The notes beneath the pieces are model-generated. The model ran no database searches. It saw nothing but the letters and a program-made list of their open reading frames with translations, and was not told where the DNA came from. Position numbers and translations under genes: made by a program. Shown in pieces: positions 1 to 8,257 of a DNA stretch of 61,758 nt; within the stretch, counting starts at the first letter, position 1, and each line of letters opens with the position of its first letter. Source of the stretch: Lutibacter sp. (lineage in GTDB: Bacteria > Bacteroidota > Bacteroidia > Flavobacteriales > Flavobacteriaceae); NCBI RefSeq assembly GCF_016342705.1, contig NZ_JAEINV010000006.1, positions 167,344-229,101 of the forward strand. Reading direction: 5' to 3'.

Positions 1-1
1 T

Positions 2-799
2 TGGGACAATATTGCCCCTGCAGGAGCTATCATTTCATCGGTGAACGACTTTTCTAAATGGTTACAATTAAATTTAAATGAAGGTCAATTAAATAAAACC
101 ACTATTTTTAATGAAAAAAGTTTTAGAAGGTTAACTACACCTCATATAAATTTTGAAGTTGGTAAAAACACAGAAAATACACATTTTAAATCGTACGGTT
201 TAGGTTGGGAATTGCAAGATTATGCAGGTTATAAAGTAATTTCTCATGGAGGTGGCTATGATGGTATGATTTCTAAATCATTTTTTATTCCAGAAAAACA
301 ATTAGGAGTTGTAATACTTACCAATAGCATAAACTGGGTACCTAGTGCACTTACCAATAAAATACTAGATGTACTATTAGCTAATAATTTTGAAGGTAAC
401 GACTGGTCTTCCAATTACTTAGACTATAAAAATGAACAAGCAAAAAGAGATAGTAATCAACAAGTAGCCATAGATAGTTTACGAGGAAAACAAAACAATA
501 ATCACTTAAATTTAATTGAATATACAGGTGTTTTTAAAGATAAAATGTATGGTACTGTAACTGTATCTATAAAAAAAGATATGCTCCATTTTCAAATGGA
601 TAAAACTCCTATTTTTTATGCAGATTTACAGCATTGGAATCATCATATCTTTACCTTTAAATTTCCAAAAGAATTATCATCACTTCCATCAGGAAAATTA
701 TGGTTCGATTTAAATAAAGAGGGCAAAGTTTTTAAATTACATTTAGACGTTCCAAACCCCGATTTTGATTTTACTGAATTTGAGTTTATAAAACAGTAA
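2..799 (+). CDS. Serine hydrolase (beta-lactamase/PBP-like), 3' part only
   Basis: The window opens inside this gene. The reading frame is open from base 2 (W-D-N-I-A-P-A-G) to a TAA at 797-799, about 265 residues, so the internal GTG at 41 is not the true start. The visible part matches the C-terminal half of class C beta-lactamase-like serine hydrolases: an APAGAIISSVNDFSKW stretch, then YGLGWELQDYAGYKVISHGGGYDG, which holds the HxGG-like third active-site motif, then a GVVILTNS strand. From about residue 175 a beta-rich tail (EYTGVFKDKMYGTVTVS) resembles the DUF3471 domain often attached to these proteins. The SxxK and YxN motifs lie upstream of the window. The likely role is a periplasmic or secreted esterase/peptidase; the substrate is unknown. 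Confidence 0.8.
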   Translation, partial: WDNIAPAGAIISSVNDFSKWLQLNLNEGQLNKTTIFNEKSFRRLTTPHINFEVGKNTENTHFKSYGLGWELQDYAGYKVISHGGGYDGMISKSFFIPEKQLGVVILTNSINWVPSALTNKILDVLLANNFEGNDWSSNYLDYKNEQAKRDSNQQVAIDSLRGKQNNNHLNLIEYTGVFKDKMYGTVTVSIKKDMLHFQMDKTPIFYADLQHWNHHIFTFKFPKELSSLPSGKLWFDLNKEGKVFKLHLDVPNPDFDFTEFEFIKQ

Positions 800-817
800 A
801 AATTATATTGAATTTAG

Positions 818-825
818 TACTTTTG
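818..825 (+). promoter_or_regulatory. Bacteroidota -7 box upstream of argS
   Basis: TACTTTTG matches TAnnTTTG exactly. A transcript starting about 5 bases after its G would have a leader of about 22 bases before argS. I see no clear TTTG at the -33 position. Confidence 0.5.
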
Positions 826-851
826 CATTTCGAAATAATTTACCATAAAAT

Positions 852-2621
852 ATGCAAACTAGTTTAGAAAAAGCTGTAATAAAAGGATTCAAAGAAATTT
901 ATGATGTTGAAATTAATTCTGTTGAATTTCAAGCTACTAGAAAAGATTTTGAAGGAGATATCACAATTGTAGTTTTTGCGTTTTTACGCTATGTAAAAGG
1001 CAATCCAGAAGCTATTGGAACAAAAATTGGAGCATATTTAAAAGAAAATGTTGCCGAAATTTCTGATTTTAATGTAGTAAAAGGTTTTTTAAACTTAGTA
1101 ATTTCAGATACTTTTTTTATATCAGACTTTAACAAAATAAAAAATAATGCCTCTTTTGGAATTGTAGCAACTAACCCAAATGAGAAAGCTGTAATGGTGG
1201 AATATTCTTCACCAAACACTAACAAACCTTTACATTTAGGTCATATTAGAAATAATTTATTAGGATATTCGGTTGCTGAAATTATAAAAGCTTCCGGTAA
1301 AAAGGTTTATAAAACTCAAATTATTAATGATCGTGGTATTCATATTTGCAAAAGTATGCTGGCTTGGCAACGTTTTGGAAATGGTGAAACTCCAGAATCT
1401 TCAGGTTTAAAAGGTGATAAATTAGTTGGTAATTATTATGTTGCTTTTGATAAGGCTTATAAAGAAGAAATTAAACAATTAATTGCCCAAGGAAAAACGG
1501 AAGAAGAAGCCAAAAAGCAAGCGCCAATTTTAATAGAAGCACAACAAATGTTGCTAAAATGGGAAGCTGGAGATGAGGAGATCGTTACACTTTGGAAAAC
1601 CATGAACCAATGGGTTTATAAAGGTTTTGATGAAACCTATAAAGAGTTAGGTGTTGATTTTGATAAAAATTATTATGAAAGTAATACCTATTTATTAGGA
1701 AAAGATATTGTTGCTGAAGGTTTAAAAAAGGGCATTTTCTATAAAAAAGAAGATGGTTCTGTTTGGATAGATTTAACCGAAGAAGGTTTAGATGAAAAAA
1801 TAGTATTACGTTCTGATGGAACTGCCGTTTATATGACACAAGATATAGGAACTGCCATTGAACGTTTTAAAGATTTTGACTTAAACGAATTAGTATATAC
1901 GGTTGGAAATGAGCAAGATTACCATTTTAAAGTGTTGTTTTTAATTTTAGAAAAACTAGGTTTTGAATGGGCTAAAAACTGTTATCATTTATCGTATGGA
2001 ATGGTAGATTTACCAAGCGGTAAAATGAAATCGAGAGAAGGAACTGTGGTAGATGCAGATGATTTAATGTTGGAAATGACAGATACAGCCAGAACCATAT
2101 CTCAAGAATTAGGAAAACTAGAAGGTTATTCAACCGAAGAAAAAGAAGGATTGTATAAAACTATAGGATTGGGTGCTTTAAAATACTATATCTTAAAGGT
2201 AGATCCTAAAAAACGAATTATGTTTGATCCAGAAGAATCTGTTGATTTTGCTGGAAATACAGGTCCGTTTATACAATATACCTATGCAAGAATTCAATCC
2301 ATTTTAAGAAAAGCCGATTTTGATTATGCTAAAGAAATTTCGGGAATTGAATTACATCCTAAAGAGCGAGAATTAATTAAACAAATACAATTATTCCCTG
2401 AAGTAGTTCAGAATGCAGCCAGCAACCATAGTCCTGCTTTAATTGCAAATTATTCGTATGATTTGGTGAAAGAATACAATTCATTTTACCAAACTGTGCC
2501 AATCTTAGGCTGTGAGAACTTAGATGAAAAGATTTTTAGAACGCAATTATCTAATAAAGTAGCTGAAATTATAAAATCAGCCTTCAAATTATTAGGAATT
2601 GAAGTTCCTGAAAGAATGTAA
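852..2621 (+). CDS. argS: Arginine--tRNA ligase
   Basis: Class I aminoacyl-tRNA synthetase that charges tRNA-Arg in the cytoplasm. The 589-residue length is normal for bacterial ArgRS. The N-terminal additional (tRNA D-loop binding) domain covers about residues 1-100. The HIGH motif reads HLGH at 128-131 after SSPNTNKP. The KMSKS loop is replaced by KMKS at about 391-394 (SGKMKSREGTVV), a common ArgRS variant. The C-terminal alpha-helical anticodon-binding domain follows the VDPKKRIMFDP segment and ends in an ArgRS-type LLGIEVPERM. The ATG at 852 follows a -7 box by 26 bases. It appears to be a single-gene transcript, with lpdA downstream under its own promoter. Confidence 0.97.
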   Translation: MQTSLEKAVIKGFKEIYDVEINSVEFQATRKDFEGDITIVVFAFLRYVKGNPEAIGTKIGAYLKENVAEISDFNVVKGFLNLVISDTFFISDFNKIKNNASFGIVATNPNEKAVMVEYSSPNTNKPLHLGHIRNNLLGYSVAEIIKASGKKVYKTQIINDRGIHICKSMLAWQRFGNGETPESSGLKGDKLVGNYYVAFDKAYKEEIKQLIAQGKTEEEAKKQAPILIEAQQMLLKWEAGDEEIVTLWKTMNQWVYKGFDETYKELGVDFDKNYYESNTYLLGKDIVAEGLKKGIFYKKEDGSVWIDLTEEGLDEKIVLRSDGTAVYMTQDIGTAIERFKDFDLNELVYTVGNEQDYHFKVLFLILEKLGFEWAKNCYHLSYGMVDLPSGKMKSREGTVVDADDLMLEMTDTARTISQELGKLEGYSTEEKEGLYKTIGLGALKYYILKVDPKKRIMFDPEESVDFAGNTGPFIQYTYARIQSILRKADFDYAKEISGIELHPKERELIKQIQLFPEVVQNAASNHSPALIANYSYDLVKEYNSFYQTVPILGCENLDEKIFRTQLSNKVAEIIKSAFKLLGIEVPERM

Positions 2622-2677
2622 AGTTAATTTCAGTTGAAATCTTTAGTATCGATTTTAAAAAAGAAAAATAAAATAAG

Positions 2678-2685
2678 TAAATTTG
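2678..2685 (+). promoter_or_regulatory. -7 box upstream of lpdA
   Basis: TAAATTTG is an exact TAnnTTTG match 40 bases before the lpdA ATG. The predicted leader is about 36 bases. No convincing -33 element is visible. Confidence 0.45.
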
Positions 2686-2725
2686 CTGAGTAAAATCAGT
2701 TATCAAAATTAGAAAATCAAAAAAC

Positions 2726-4114
2726 ATGAAATACGACGTTATTATAATTGGTAGTGGTCCTGGAGGATATGTTACAGCTATTAGAGCATCTCAACTTGGT
2801 TTTAAAGTTGCTGTTATTGAAAAAGAAAACTTAGGTGGAATTTGCTTAAACTGGGGATGTATTCCAACAAAAGCATTATTAAAAAGTGCTCAAGTTTATG
2901 ACTATTTAAAACATGTTGATGAATATGGTTTAAAAGCCGAAGCTATTGATAAAGATTTTGAAGCTGTTATAAAACGTAGTAGAAATGTAGCAGAAGGAAT
3001 GAGCAAAGGAGTTCAATTCCTTATGAAAAAGAATAAAATTGATGTCATTGATGGTTTTGGTAAAATTAAACCAGGTAAAAAAGTGGATGTTACTGATGCT
3101 GATGGTAAAGTAACTGAATACAGCGCGGATTATATTATTATTGCAACTGGTGCTCGTTCTCGTGAATTACCAAACTTACCACAAGATGGCAAAAAAGTTA
3201 TTGGTTACAGACAAGCAATGACCTTGCCTAAACAACCTAAAAAATTAATTGTTGTAGGTTCTGGTGCAATTGGAGTAGAATTTGCACATTTCTATAACTC
3301 AATGGGAACTGAGGTTACTATTGTTGAATTTTTACCAAATTTAGTTCCTTTAGAAGATATTGATGTTTCAAAACAATTTGAGCGTTCTTTCAAAAAATCT
3401 GGAATTAATGTGATGACAAATTCTTCTGTAGAATCTGTAGACACTTCAGGAAAAGGTGTAAAAGCTGTGGTAAAAACTAAAAAAGGTGAAGAAATTTTAG
3501 AGGCTGATGTTATTTTATCTGCTGTTGGAATTAAATCTAACTTGGAAGGAATTGGTTTAGAAGATGTTGGAATTGTGGTTGATAGAGATAAAATATTAGT
3601 AAACGATTATTACCAAACTAATATCCCTGGATATTATGCTATTGGCGATGTGGTTCCTGGTCCTGCATTAGCGCACGTTGCTTCTGCTGAAGGAATAACT
3701 TGTGTTGAAAAATTAGCTGGAATTCACACAGAGCCAGTAGATTATAAAAATATTCCTGGTTGTACGTATGCAACTCCAGAAATTGCAAGTGTTGGTTTAA
3801 CAGAAGCCAAAGCAATTGAAGAAGGTTATGAAATTAAAGTTGGAAAATTCCCGTTTTCAGCATCAGGTAAAGCAAAAGCAGCTGGAACTCCAGATGGTTT
3901 TGTAAAAGTTATTTTTGATGCCAAATACGGAGAATGGTTAGGTTGCCATATGATTGGTGCTGGTGTAACTGATATGATTGCAGAAGCTGTTTTAGGTAGA
4001 AAATTAGAAACAACAGGACATGAAGTGTTAAAAACAATTCACCCACACCCAACAATGAGTGAGGCTGTAATGGAAGCTGTTGCTGATGCTTATGGTGAAG
4101 TAATTCATTTATAA
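2726..4114 (+). CDS. lpdA: Dihydrolipoyl dehydrogenase (E3)
   Basis: FAD-dependent disulfide oxidoreductase that reoxidises the lipoyl groups of 2-oxoacid dehydrogenase complexes using NAD+. Visible elements are the FAD-binding GSGPGG at 9-14, the redox-active disulfide C40-x4-C45 in GGICLNWGCIPTKAL, the NAD-binding GSGAIGVEF in mid-protein, the second FAD motif TNIPGYYAIGDV, and the C-terminal HPHPTMSE with the presumed catalytic His441 and Glu446 from the partner subunit. At 462 residues it is full length. It stands alone rather than next to E1/E2 genes, so which complex it serves cannot be read from context. A hairpin terminator follows. Confidence 0.97.
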   Translation: MKYDVIIIGSGPGGYVTAIRASQLGFKVAVIEKENLGGICLNWGCIPTKALLKSAQVYDYLKHVDEYGLKAEAIDKDFEAVIKRSRNVAEGMSKGVQFLMKKNKIDVIDGFGKIKPGKKVDVTDADGKVTEYSADYIIIATGARSRELPNLPQDGKKVIGYRQAMTLPKQPKKLIVVGSGAIGVEFAHFYNSMGTEVTIVEFLPNLVPLEDIDVSKQFERSFKKSGINVMTNSSVESVDTSGKGVKAVVKTKKGEEILEADVILSAVGIKSNLEGIGLEDVGIVVDRDKILVNDYYQTNIPGYYAIGDVVPGPALAHVASAEGITCVEKLAGIHTEPVDYKNIPGCTYATPEIASVGLTEAKAIEEGYEIKVGKFPFSASGKAKAAGTPDGFVKVIFDAKYGEWLGCHMIGAGVTDMIAEAVLGRKLETTGHEVLKTIHPHPTMSEAVMEAVADAYGEVIHL

Positions 4115-4132
4115 AAATTCTAAATACATTTT

Positions 4133-4164
4133 AAAAGTCCGAGTTGAAAAACCCGGACTTTTTT
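4133..4164 (+). terminator. Rho-independent terminator after lpdA
   Basis: AAGTCCGaGTT - gaaa - AACcCGGACTT stem with one mismatch, followed by a run of T. It lies just after the lpdA stop. Confidence 0.8.
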
Positions 4165-4183
4165 ATTTAAATTAACTACTGAT

Positions 4184-4214
4184 TTTGTTGATTTTTATTA
4201 TTTCAGTATATTTG
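4184..4214 (+). promoter_or_regulatory. Promoter (-33 TTTG, -7 TATATTTG) for the Cys-rich lipoprotein
   Basis: TTTG ends at 4187 and TATATTTG spans 4207-4214, 19 bases apart, which is the spacing expected for the Bacteroidota primary sigma factor. The ATG at 4253 gives a leader of about 34 bases. Confidence 0.65.
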
Positions 4215-4252
4215 AAAAAACTAAGAATTAAAACAATCAATTAAAAATTACC

Positions 4253-4690
4253 ATGAAAAAACTACTACATATTTTATTACTCTTTTCATTAGTACTTTCG
4301 GTCTCTTGCAAAGAAAATAGGCCTAAAACACTTCCTAGTAATAACACTTCAATAAAAACAACCAAGCATTATATTTGTGCCAATAAATGTGAAAATAGTG
4401 GAGGTGATGCTGCAGGAAATTGCCCTACATGTAAAACACCATATACACATAATCAAGCATTTCATAATGACGAATTTTTAAAAAGCGGCCCTATAAAAGT
4501 AGAAAGTAATACGCCTTTACCAAACGCCAATAGCAACTCAACAAATACTGCTGTTGTTGAACCTGCACAAAATGCGAAAGGAGTATATCATTACACGTGT
4601 AAAAACGCTTGTTATGGTGGAGCTGGAACAGCTACAAACTGTGCTTCTTGTGGGGAAGTTTTAGAGCATAATGTAGCATATCACAATTAA
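4253..4690 (+). CDS. Lipoprotein with two Cys-rich, probably metal-binding repeats
   Basis: The N-terminus MKKLLHILLLFSLVLSVSC is a lipoprotein signal with the lipid-modified Cys at 19. The mature part holds two copies of one module. Copy 1 (about 41-72) has YICANKCENSGGDAAGNCPTC and ends HNQAFHN. Copy 2 (about 113-145) has YHYTCKNACYGGAGTATNCASC and ends HNVAYHN. Each copy has a Y-x-C-x3-C knuckle, a Gly-rich loop, a C-x2-C knuckle and a closing HNxAYHN, so four Cys plus His per copy could hold Zn or another soft metal. An Asn/Thr-rich linker separates them. The layout resembles the short heavy-metal-binding domains of the YHCPMHP/CPKCGM type, but the spacing differs and I cannot name a family with certainty. 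No function is known. A protein of unknown function begins 14 bases downstream and is probably cotranscribed. Confidence 0.75.
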   Translation: MKKLLHILLLFSLVLSVSCKENRPKTLPSNNTSIKTTKHYICANKCENSGGDAAGNCPTCKTPYTHNQAFHNDEFLKSGPIKVESNTPLPNANSNSTNTAVVEPAQNAKGVYHYTCKNACYGGAGTATNCASCGEVLEHNVAYHN

Positions 4691-4704
4691 TATTTAAAAA
4701 TACT

Positions 4705-5124
4705 ATGGGATTTTCATTTTCAAACTTATTAAAATCAAAAAAAGAACCTATTTCTAACCAACCATTTCCGAAAATTAATTTTGAAGGTGGAACAAAATAT
4801 GCTGAAAATGAAACCTGTGATGTATATTTAGATTTTGAAGAACTGGGTGGTTTCCCATTTATAAAAACTATTCTAATTGGTGATTTTCCAGTTAAAATTA
4901 AACGTGTTGGATGTACTTTAACTTTTCATTTTGAAAAAGATTCGTTAACTATTCATTCTGACAATACAGATATTGAATCTAATTCTATAAAAAAAACACC
5001 TTTTCATGTTTCTGAAATAGATTTTGAAGTGGATGAAAAAGATGCAGCTAAAATAAAAAACAATGCTGTTTTACGTATTGAATATGAATTTAAAAATGAA
5101 ACGTATTCATTTAAAACTATTTGA
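4705..5124 (+). CDS. Hypothetical protein, beta-rich, partner of the Cys-rich lipoprotein
   Basis: A 139-residue protein without signal peptide or membrane segment. I do not recognise the family. After a basic N-terminus (FSNLLKSKKEP) it is mostly predicted beta strand with alternating hydrophobic and charged residues, in the order NFEGGTKYAENETCDVYLDF, then IKTILIGDFPVKIKRVGC, then VLRIEYEFKNETYSFKTI. That would suit a small immunoglobulin-like or other beta-sandwich fold. It follows the lipoprotein by 14 bases on the same strand and ends 8 bases from the convergent bshC, with no terminator visible between them. Confidence 0.65.
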   Translation: MGFSFSNLLKSKKEPISNQPFPKINFEGGTKYAENETCDVYLDFEELGGFPFIKTILIGDFPVKIKRVGCTLTFHFEKDSLTIHSDNTDIESNSIKKTPFHVSEIDFEVDEKDAAKIKNNAVLRIEYEFKNETYSFKTI

Positions 5125-5132
5125 TAAATTAA

Positions 5133-6731
5133 TTAATATTCAATAACACTAAACGTTAAATCTAACGGATTTAAAGCATCAAACAACATAGGAATTAAAT
5201 CTTCACCTAGTTCTAAATAAAACTCCGAAAAATTTCGAGTTCGTTCTTCTAAACTTTTGCTTGGAAATAAATCGTTCTGTAAGATGGTTAAACGTGAAAC
5301 TTCATCAGATAATTTACGTTTTTGTGCTTTTAATAAACGTTTCTCTAAATTATTTAATCCTTTTAACTGCTTATTTTCCTGAGCATTAACTGCACCAATA
5401 AAAGAAACATCCGTTTGTTTCGCTAATGCTTTCAAAGCTATAAATTGTTCTTGTAAAAAGAGCTTTTGATTAGAAAAATCAATATTAATTTCAGAAATTT
5501 CTTTTACTTTTTTATCAATTAAATCAGCTTGTTTCAAAAATAATTCTTCTAAAGAAACATGTAACTTTTGAGCTTTCTCAACTTGCTTTTCAGTAATTAA
5601 CAGCGCTGAATTACGAAGCAACAATATTGGAAATGGTGTATGAATAGCCTTAAAATAATCTTTTAACTGAAACCAATACGCTAACTCTCCTCCTCCACCT
5701 ATATAACATAAATTTGGCAAAATAGTTTCCTGATACACTGGTCTCATGATAACATTTGGACTAAATTTTTCAGGATTATTTTCCAATTCCATTACAATTT
5801 CATCTTTAGTAAAAGTGATATCTGTGCTATTAATTTTAAAGCTATTATCTTCAAAAATAATGCGTTCACGCAAGTTATTTGTTAAATAAAATAGATTTAT
5901 TTCTCTTGGATTTACTTGAATTTTATAATTTTCACCAAGTTTTGCACTTGTTGCAGTAACTTTATTAAATGAAGTTGCATTCAACAATTCATCTTTTACA
6001 ATAGGTGTAAATTGTTTTTTCAAACTTTTGTCGTCACCATCAATAATTACCAACCCAAATTCACCAAAAAGTTTATTTACCAAATAGCGTGTAGCATCAG
6101 TTAAATTTTCATGATTTAGATAAGCTTCTTCAAATAAACTTTTTAAATAATTAGCATTTCTTGTGGAACCTAAATGTTTTGAAAATTCACTAAAAACTTC
6201 ATCAAATCCATTTGTTTTTAAACGCCCTACTGCTCCACTACTTTCTCTGTTCCAAACAACTTTTTTGCCTTTAAAATTAAAATAGTTAATCTCATCAAAA
6301 TCGTGATCTTCCGTTGCCATCCAATACACAGGTACAAAATTATTTTCTGGAAATTCTTTCGTTAATTGTTTGGTTAAATTTATGGTTGAAACTATTTTAT
6401 ACAAAAAATACAACGGTCCTGTAAAAATATTTAACTGATGACCTGTAGTAATTGTATAGGAATTCTGTTGATTTAACGCATTTATATTTGAATTCGTTAA
6501 TTCGCTAATTGAAAATTTTGAATATTGATTTTTAAGCGCCTTTACTAAAGTACTTCGGCTCAAATCTGAATCAACATTAGAGTTTTCTCTTAATTTAAGT
6601 TGATTTTTAAACCCTTCTAGGTCTGGATAATTCCCATAAAAACTTGATAACTCAGACTTTTTATCTAAATAATCATTCATCAATTTTGAAAAATAACCTG
6701 TTTTTTGAAATGGAATTGAATGTACTTTCAT
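5133..6731 (-). CDS. bshC: Bacillithiol biosynthesis cysteine-adding enzyme BshC
   Basis: Putative last enzyme of bacillithiol synthesis, joining cysteine to glucosaminyl-malate. The 532-residue length and conserved blocks fit BshC: an N-terminal IPFQKTGYFSKLMNDYL, the TTGHQLNIFTGPLYFLYK block at about 95-112 (GHQ 97-99), FVPVYWMATEDHDFDEI, the Rossmann-like middle with FGLVIIDGDD, and a long coiled-coil insertion (about 380-500, ELFLKQADLIDKK then LKAQKRKLSDEV). bshA and bshB are not in this window, which is usual because the pathway genes are scattered in this phylum. The gene lies 6 bases downstream of the methyltransferase gene, so the two are probably cotranscribed. Confidence 0.93.
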   Translation of the reverse strand: MKVHSIPFQKTGYFSKLMNDYLDKKSELSSFYGNYPDLEGFKNQLKLRENSNVDSDLSRSTLVKALKNQYSKFSISELTNSNINALNQQNSYTITTGHQLNIFTGPLYFLYKIVSTINLTKQLTKEFPENNFVPVYWMATEDHDFDEINYFNFKGKKVVWNRESSGAVGRLKTNGFDEVFSEFSKHLGSTRNANYLKSLFEEAYLNHENLTDATRYLVNKLFGEFGLVIIDGDDKSLKKQFTPIVKDELLNATSFNKVTATSAKLGENYKIQVNPREINLFYLTNNLRERIIFEDNSFKINSTDITFTKDEIVMELENNPEKFSPNVIMRPVYQETILPNLCYIGGGGELAYWFQLKDYFKAIHTPFPILLLRNSALLITEKQVEKAQKLHVSLEELFLKQADLIDKKVKEISEINIDFSNQKLFLQEQFIALKALAKQTDVSFIGAVNAQENKQLKGLNNLEKRLLKAQKRKLSDEVSRLTILQNDLFPSKSLEERTRNFSEFYLELGEDLIPMLFDALNPLDLTFSVIEY

Positions 6732-6737
6732 TAATTT

Positions 6738-7379
6738 TTATGCTGTTCGTTTAAATAATGAATATACATATTCTCTTGTATTTCCTGACGGTTGAGTGTA
6801 TGTATAATTAAATGATTTTAATAACTGAAAATTGTTACCTAACTTATTTTGAAACATTTCTACATTGTAATTTACCACATTTAATCCACAGCACTTTTTA
6901 GCCCCTTCTAAATTAAATTGGGCCAAAATTACAAAACCATCAACTTTAACCGCTTTATTTATTAGGTTGAAATATGCTTTTTGTTGATTTTCTTCTGTAA
7001 AAAAATGAAGCACTGCCCTATCATGCCACAAATCAATATTTTTCAAATTCAATAATTCTGTTGGCTTTGTTAAATCATCAACAATAAATTGAACCTTTGC
7101 ATCTTTATTTGCAGTTAAACTATTTTTTAAATCTGTTAGTGCAGAAGCTGCAATATCATTTACAATTATATTAGTATATCCATTTTCTAACAATCTATTA
7201 ATTAACGTTGTAGCTCCTGCTCCTGCATTAAAAATTAATGCATCATTTGGTAAATTGCATTCATTAATTAATTCTAAAGATTGCATTGGATTTTCTTCAT
7301 ACCAACCTAAATTTTCAGTAGGTGTTTTTAAATATGCATTGTTCCAATGCGCTTCAAAATTGTAAGAATCATCATTCAT
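6738..7379 (-). CDS. Class I SAM-dependent methyltransferase
   Basis: 213 residues. The N-terminus HWNNAYLKTPTENLGWYEEN is typical of small Bacteroidota methyltransferases. The SAM-binding loop reads IFNAGAGATTL (about 49-59), where the usual acidic residue and Gly run are partly replaced (N-A-G-A-G-A). VNDIAASAL is the ribose-binding acidic strand and FIVDDL the adenine-binding one. LWHDRAVLHFF corresponds to motif IV. A Cys pair (KKCCGLNV) lies in the lid region. The substrate is unknown; small molecules such as thiols or metals are possible for this group, and the neighbouring bshC makes a thiol link tempting but unproven. Confidence 0.8.
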   Translation of the reverse strand: MNDDSYNFEAHWNNAYLKTPTENLGWYEENPMQSLELINECNLPNDALIFNAGAGATTLINRLLENGYTNIIVNDIAASALTDLKNSLTANKDAKVQFIVDDLTKPTELLNLKNIDLWHDRAVLHFFTEENQQKAYFNLINKAVKVDGFVILAQFNLEGAKKCCGLNVVNYNVEMFQNKLGNNFQLLKSFNYTYTQPSGNTREYVYSLFKRTA

Positions 7380-7454
7380 TTTTGAGTTGTTTTTTTTATA
7401 AATGTAGTCAATTTAGGCTGTTTGTCGAAATCTGGTAAAATATCTAACAAATAT

Positions 7455-8159
7455 TTAACGAATATTTTTCGGTATTAAATCGATGTACCAAAAACTGGTA
7501 TCCCAATTTGTATTTTCATCTTTAGAATACTCTTTTTTAGTCTTTTCACCAATTACAAATTCAATTGGATACTTAAAAATTGGACCGTCATATACAAAAG
7601 TATGAAATTCTCCATTTTCACCACAAACATCCACATTTTCAGGTAAATCATTTATAAAATCTTCATCTAGTTCTCTTCCTACAAATGTTTCATCTAAATA
7701 ATTTAAATTTACACTTACCGTAATTGCTTTAAAGCCCAATTTAATAAATTCAGTCATCAATGCTTTAGAATCTCTTTTCCAAAGTGGAAAAACTCCTTTT
7801 AAATTCACTTCTGCTAATTTTTGTTCTCTATAATTTTTTAAATCTTCTAAAAAAATATCACCAAACACCGAATATTCATATCCTTCAGAAACTAATTGAT
7901 TCATACTTTTTTTCATAATTTCACCGTATAAATCCATAGAAACTTCTTCTGGAAAATAAATTTTTTCTAAAGGTAAACCAATACTTTTTGCTTGCTGATT
8001 TAGTAATTCTTCCTGAACGCCGTGCATAGAAACTCTTTCAAAACTTTTGTTTACAGAAGTTACCAATTTTTGAATTGAATAATTTTTATCGTTTAAAATA
8101 GTGAACAATGCTAATGCAGAATCTTTTCCTGTGCTCCAATTAAAGAATGCTTTTTTCAA
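7455..8159 (-). CDS. Dph6-like ATP pyrophosphatase (diphthine--ammonia ligase family)
   Basis: Adenine-nucleotide alpha hydrolase of the Dph6/ATP_bind_4 type. FFNWSTGKDSALALF carries the SxGKDS PP-loop, and SVFGDIFLEDLKNYRE and CGENGEFHTFVYDGPIF are the conserved downstream blocks. Bacteria do not make diphthamide, so the real amidation target is unknown. I start the gene at the TTG at 8159 (234 residues, M-K-K-A-F-F-N-W). The longer frame begins with a TTG at 8177 that is the end of the -7 box itself and would lie upstream of the predicted transcription start. That leaves a leader of only about 11 bases. Confidence 0.85.
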   Translation of the reverse strand: MKKAFFNWSTGKDSALALFTILNDKNYSIQKLVTSVNKSFERVSMHGVQEELLNQQAKSIGLPLEKIYFPEEVSMDLYGEIMKKSMNQLVSEGYEYSVFGDIFLEDLKNYREQKLAEVNLKGVFPLWKRDSKALMTEFIKLGFKAITVSVNLNYLDETFVGRELDEDFINDLPENVDVCGENGEFHTFVYDGPIFKYPIEFVIGEKTKKEYSKDENTNWDTSFWYIDLIPKNIR

Positions 8160-8174
8160 AATATATTTTTTTTG

Positions 8175-8182
8175 CAAAAATA
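8175..8182 (-). promoter_or_regulatory. -7 box for the Dph6-like/methyltransferase/bshC genes
   Basis: On the minus strand TATTTTTG matches TAnnTTTG. It overlaps the TTG that would be the longest-frame start, which argues for the downstream TTG at 8159. Confidence 0.5.
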
Positions 8183-8227
8183 GGCTATAATAACTTTTTG
8201 AAATTAATTTCTATGATTTTATTTAAG

Positions 8228-8235
8228 TACTTTTG
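8228..8235 (+). promoter_or_regulatory. -7 box for the M14 peptidase gene
   Basis: TACTTTTG, an exact match 22 bases before the ATG at 8258. It sits divergently to the -7 box at 8175-8182. Confidence 0.5.
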
Positions 8236-8257
8236 ACTTTCAAAATTTTATTTTTCT

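Noticed and set aside
4253..4690. Reading the Cys-rich lipoprotein as a c-type cytochrome
   Set aside because: No CxxCH haem motif is present; the knuckles are C-x3-C and C-x2-C without a following His.
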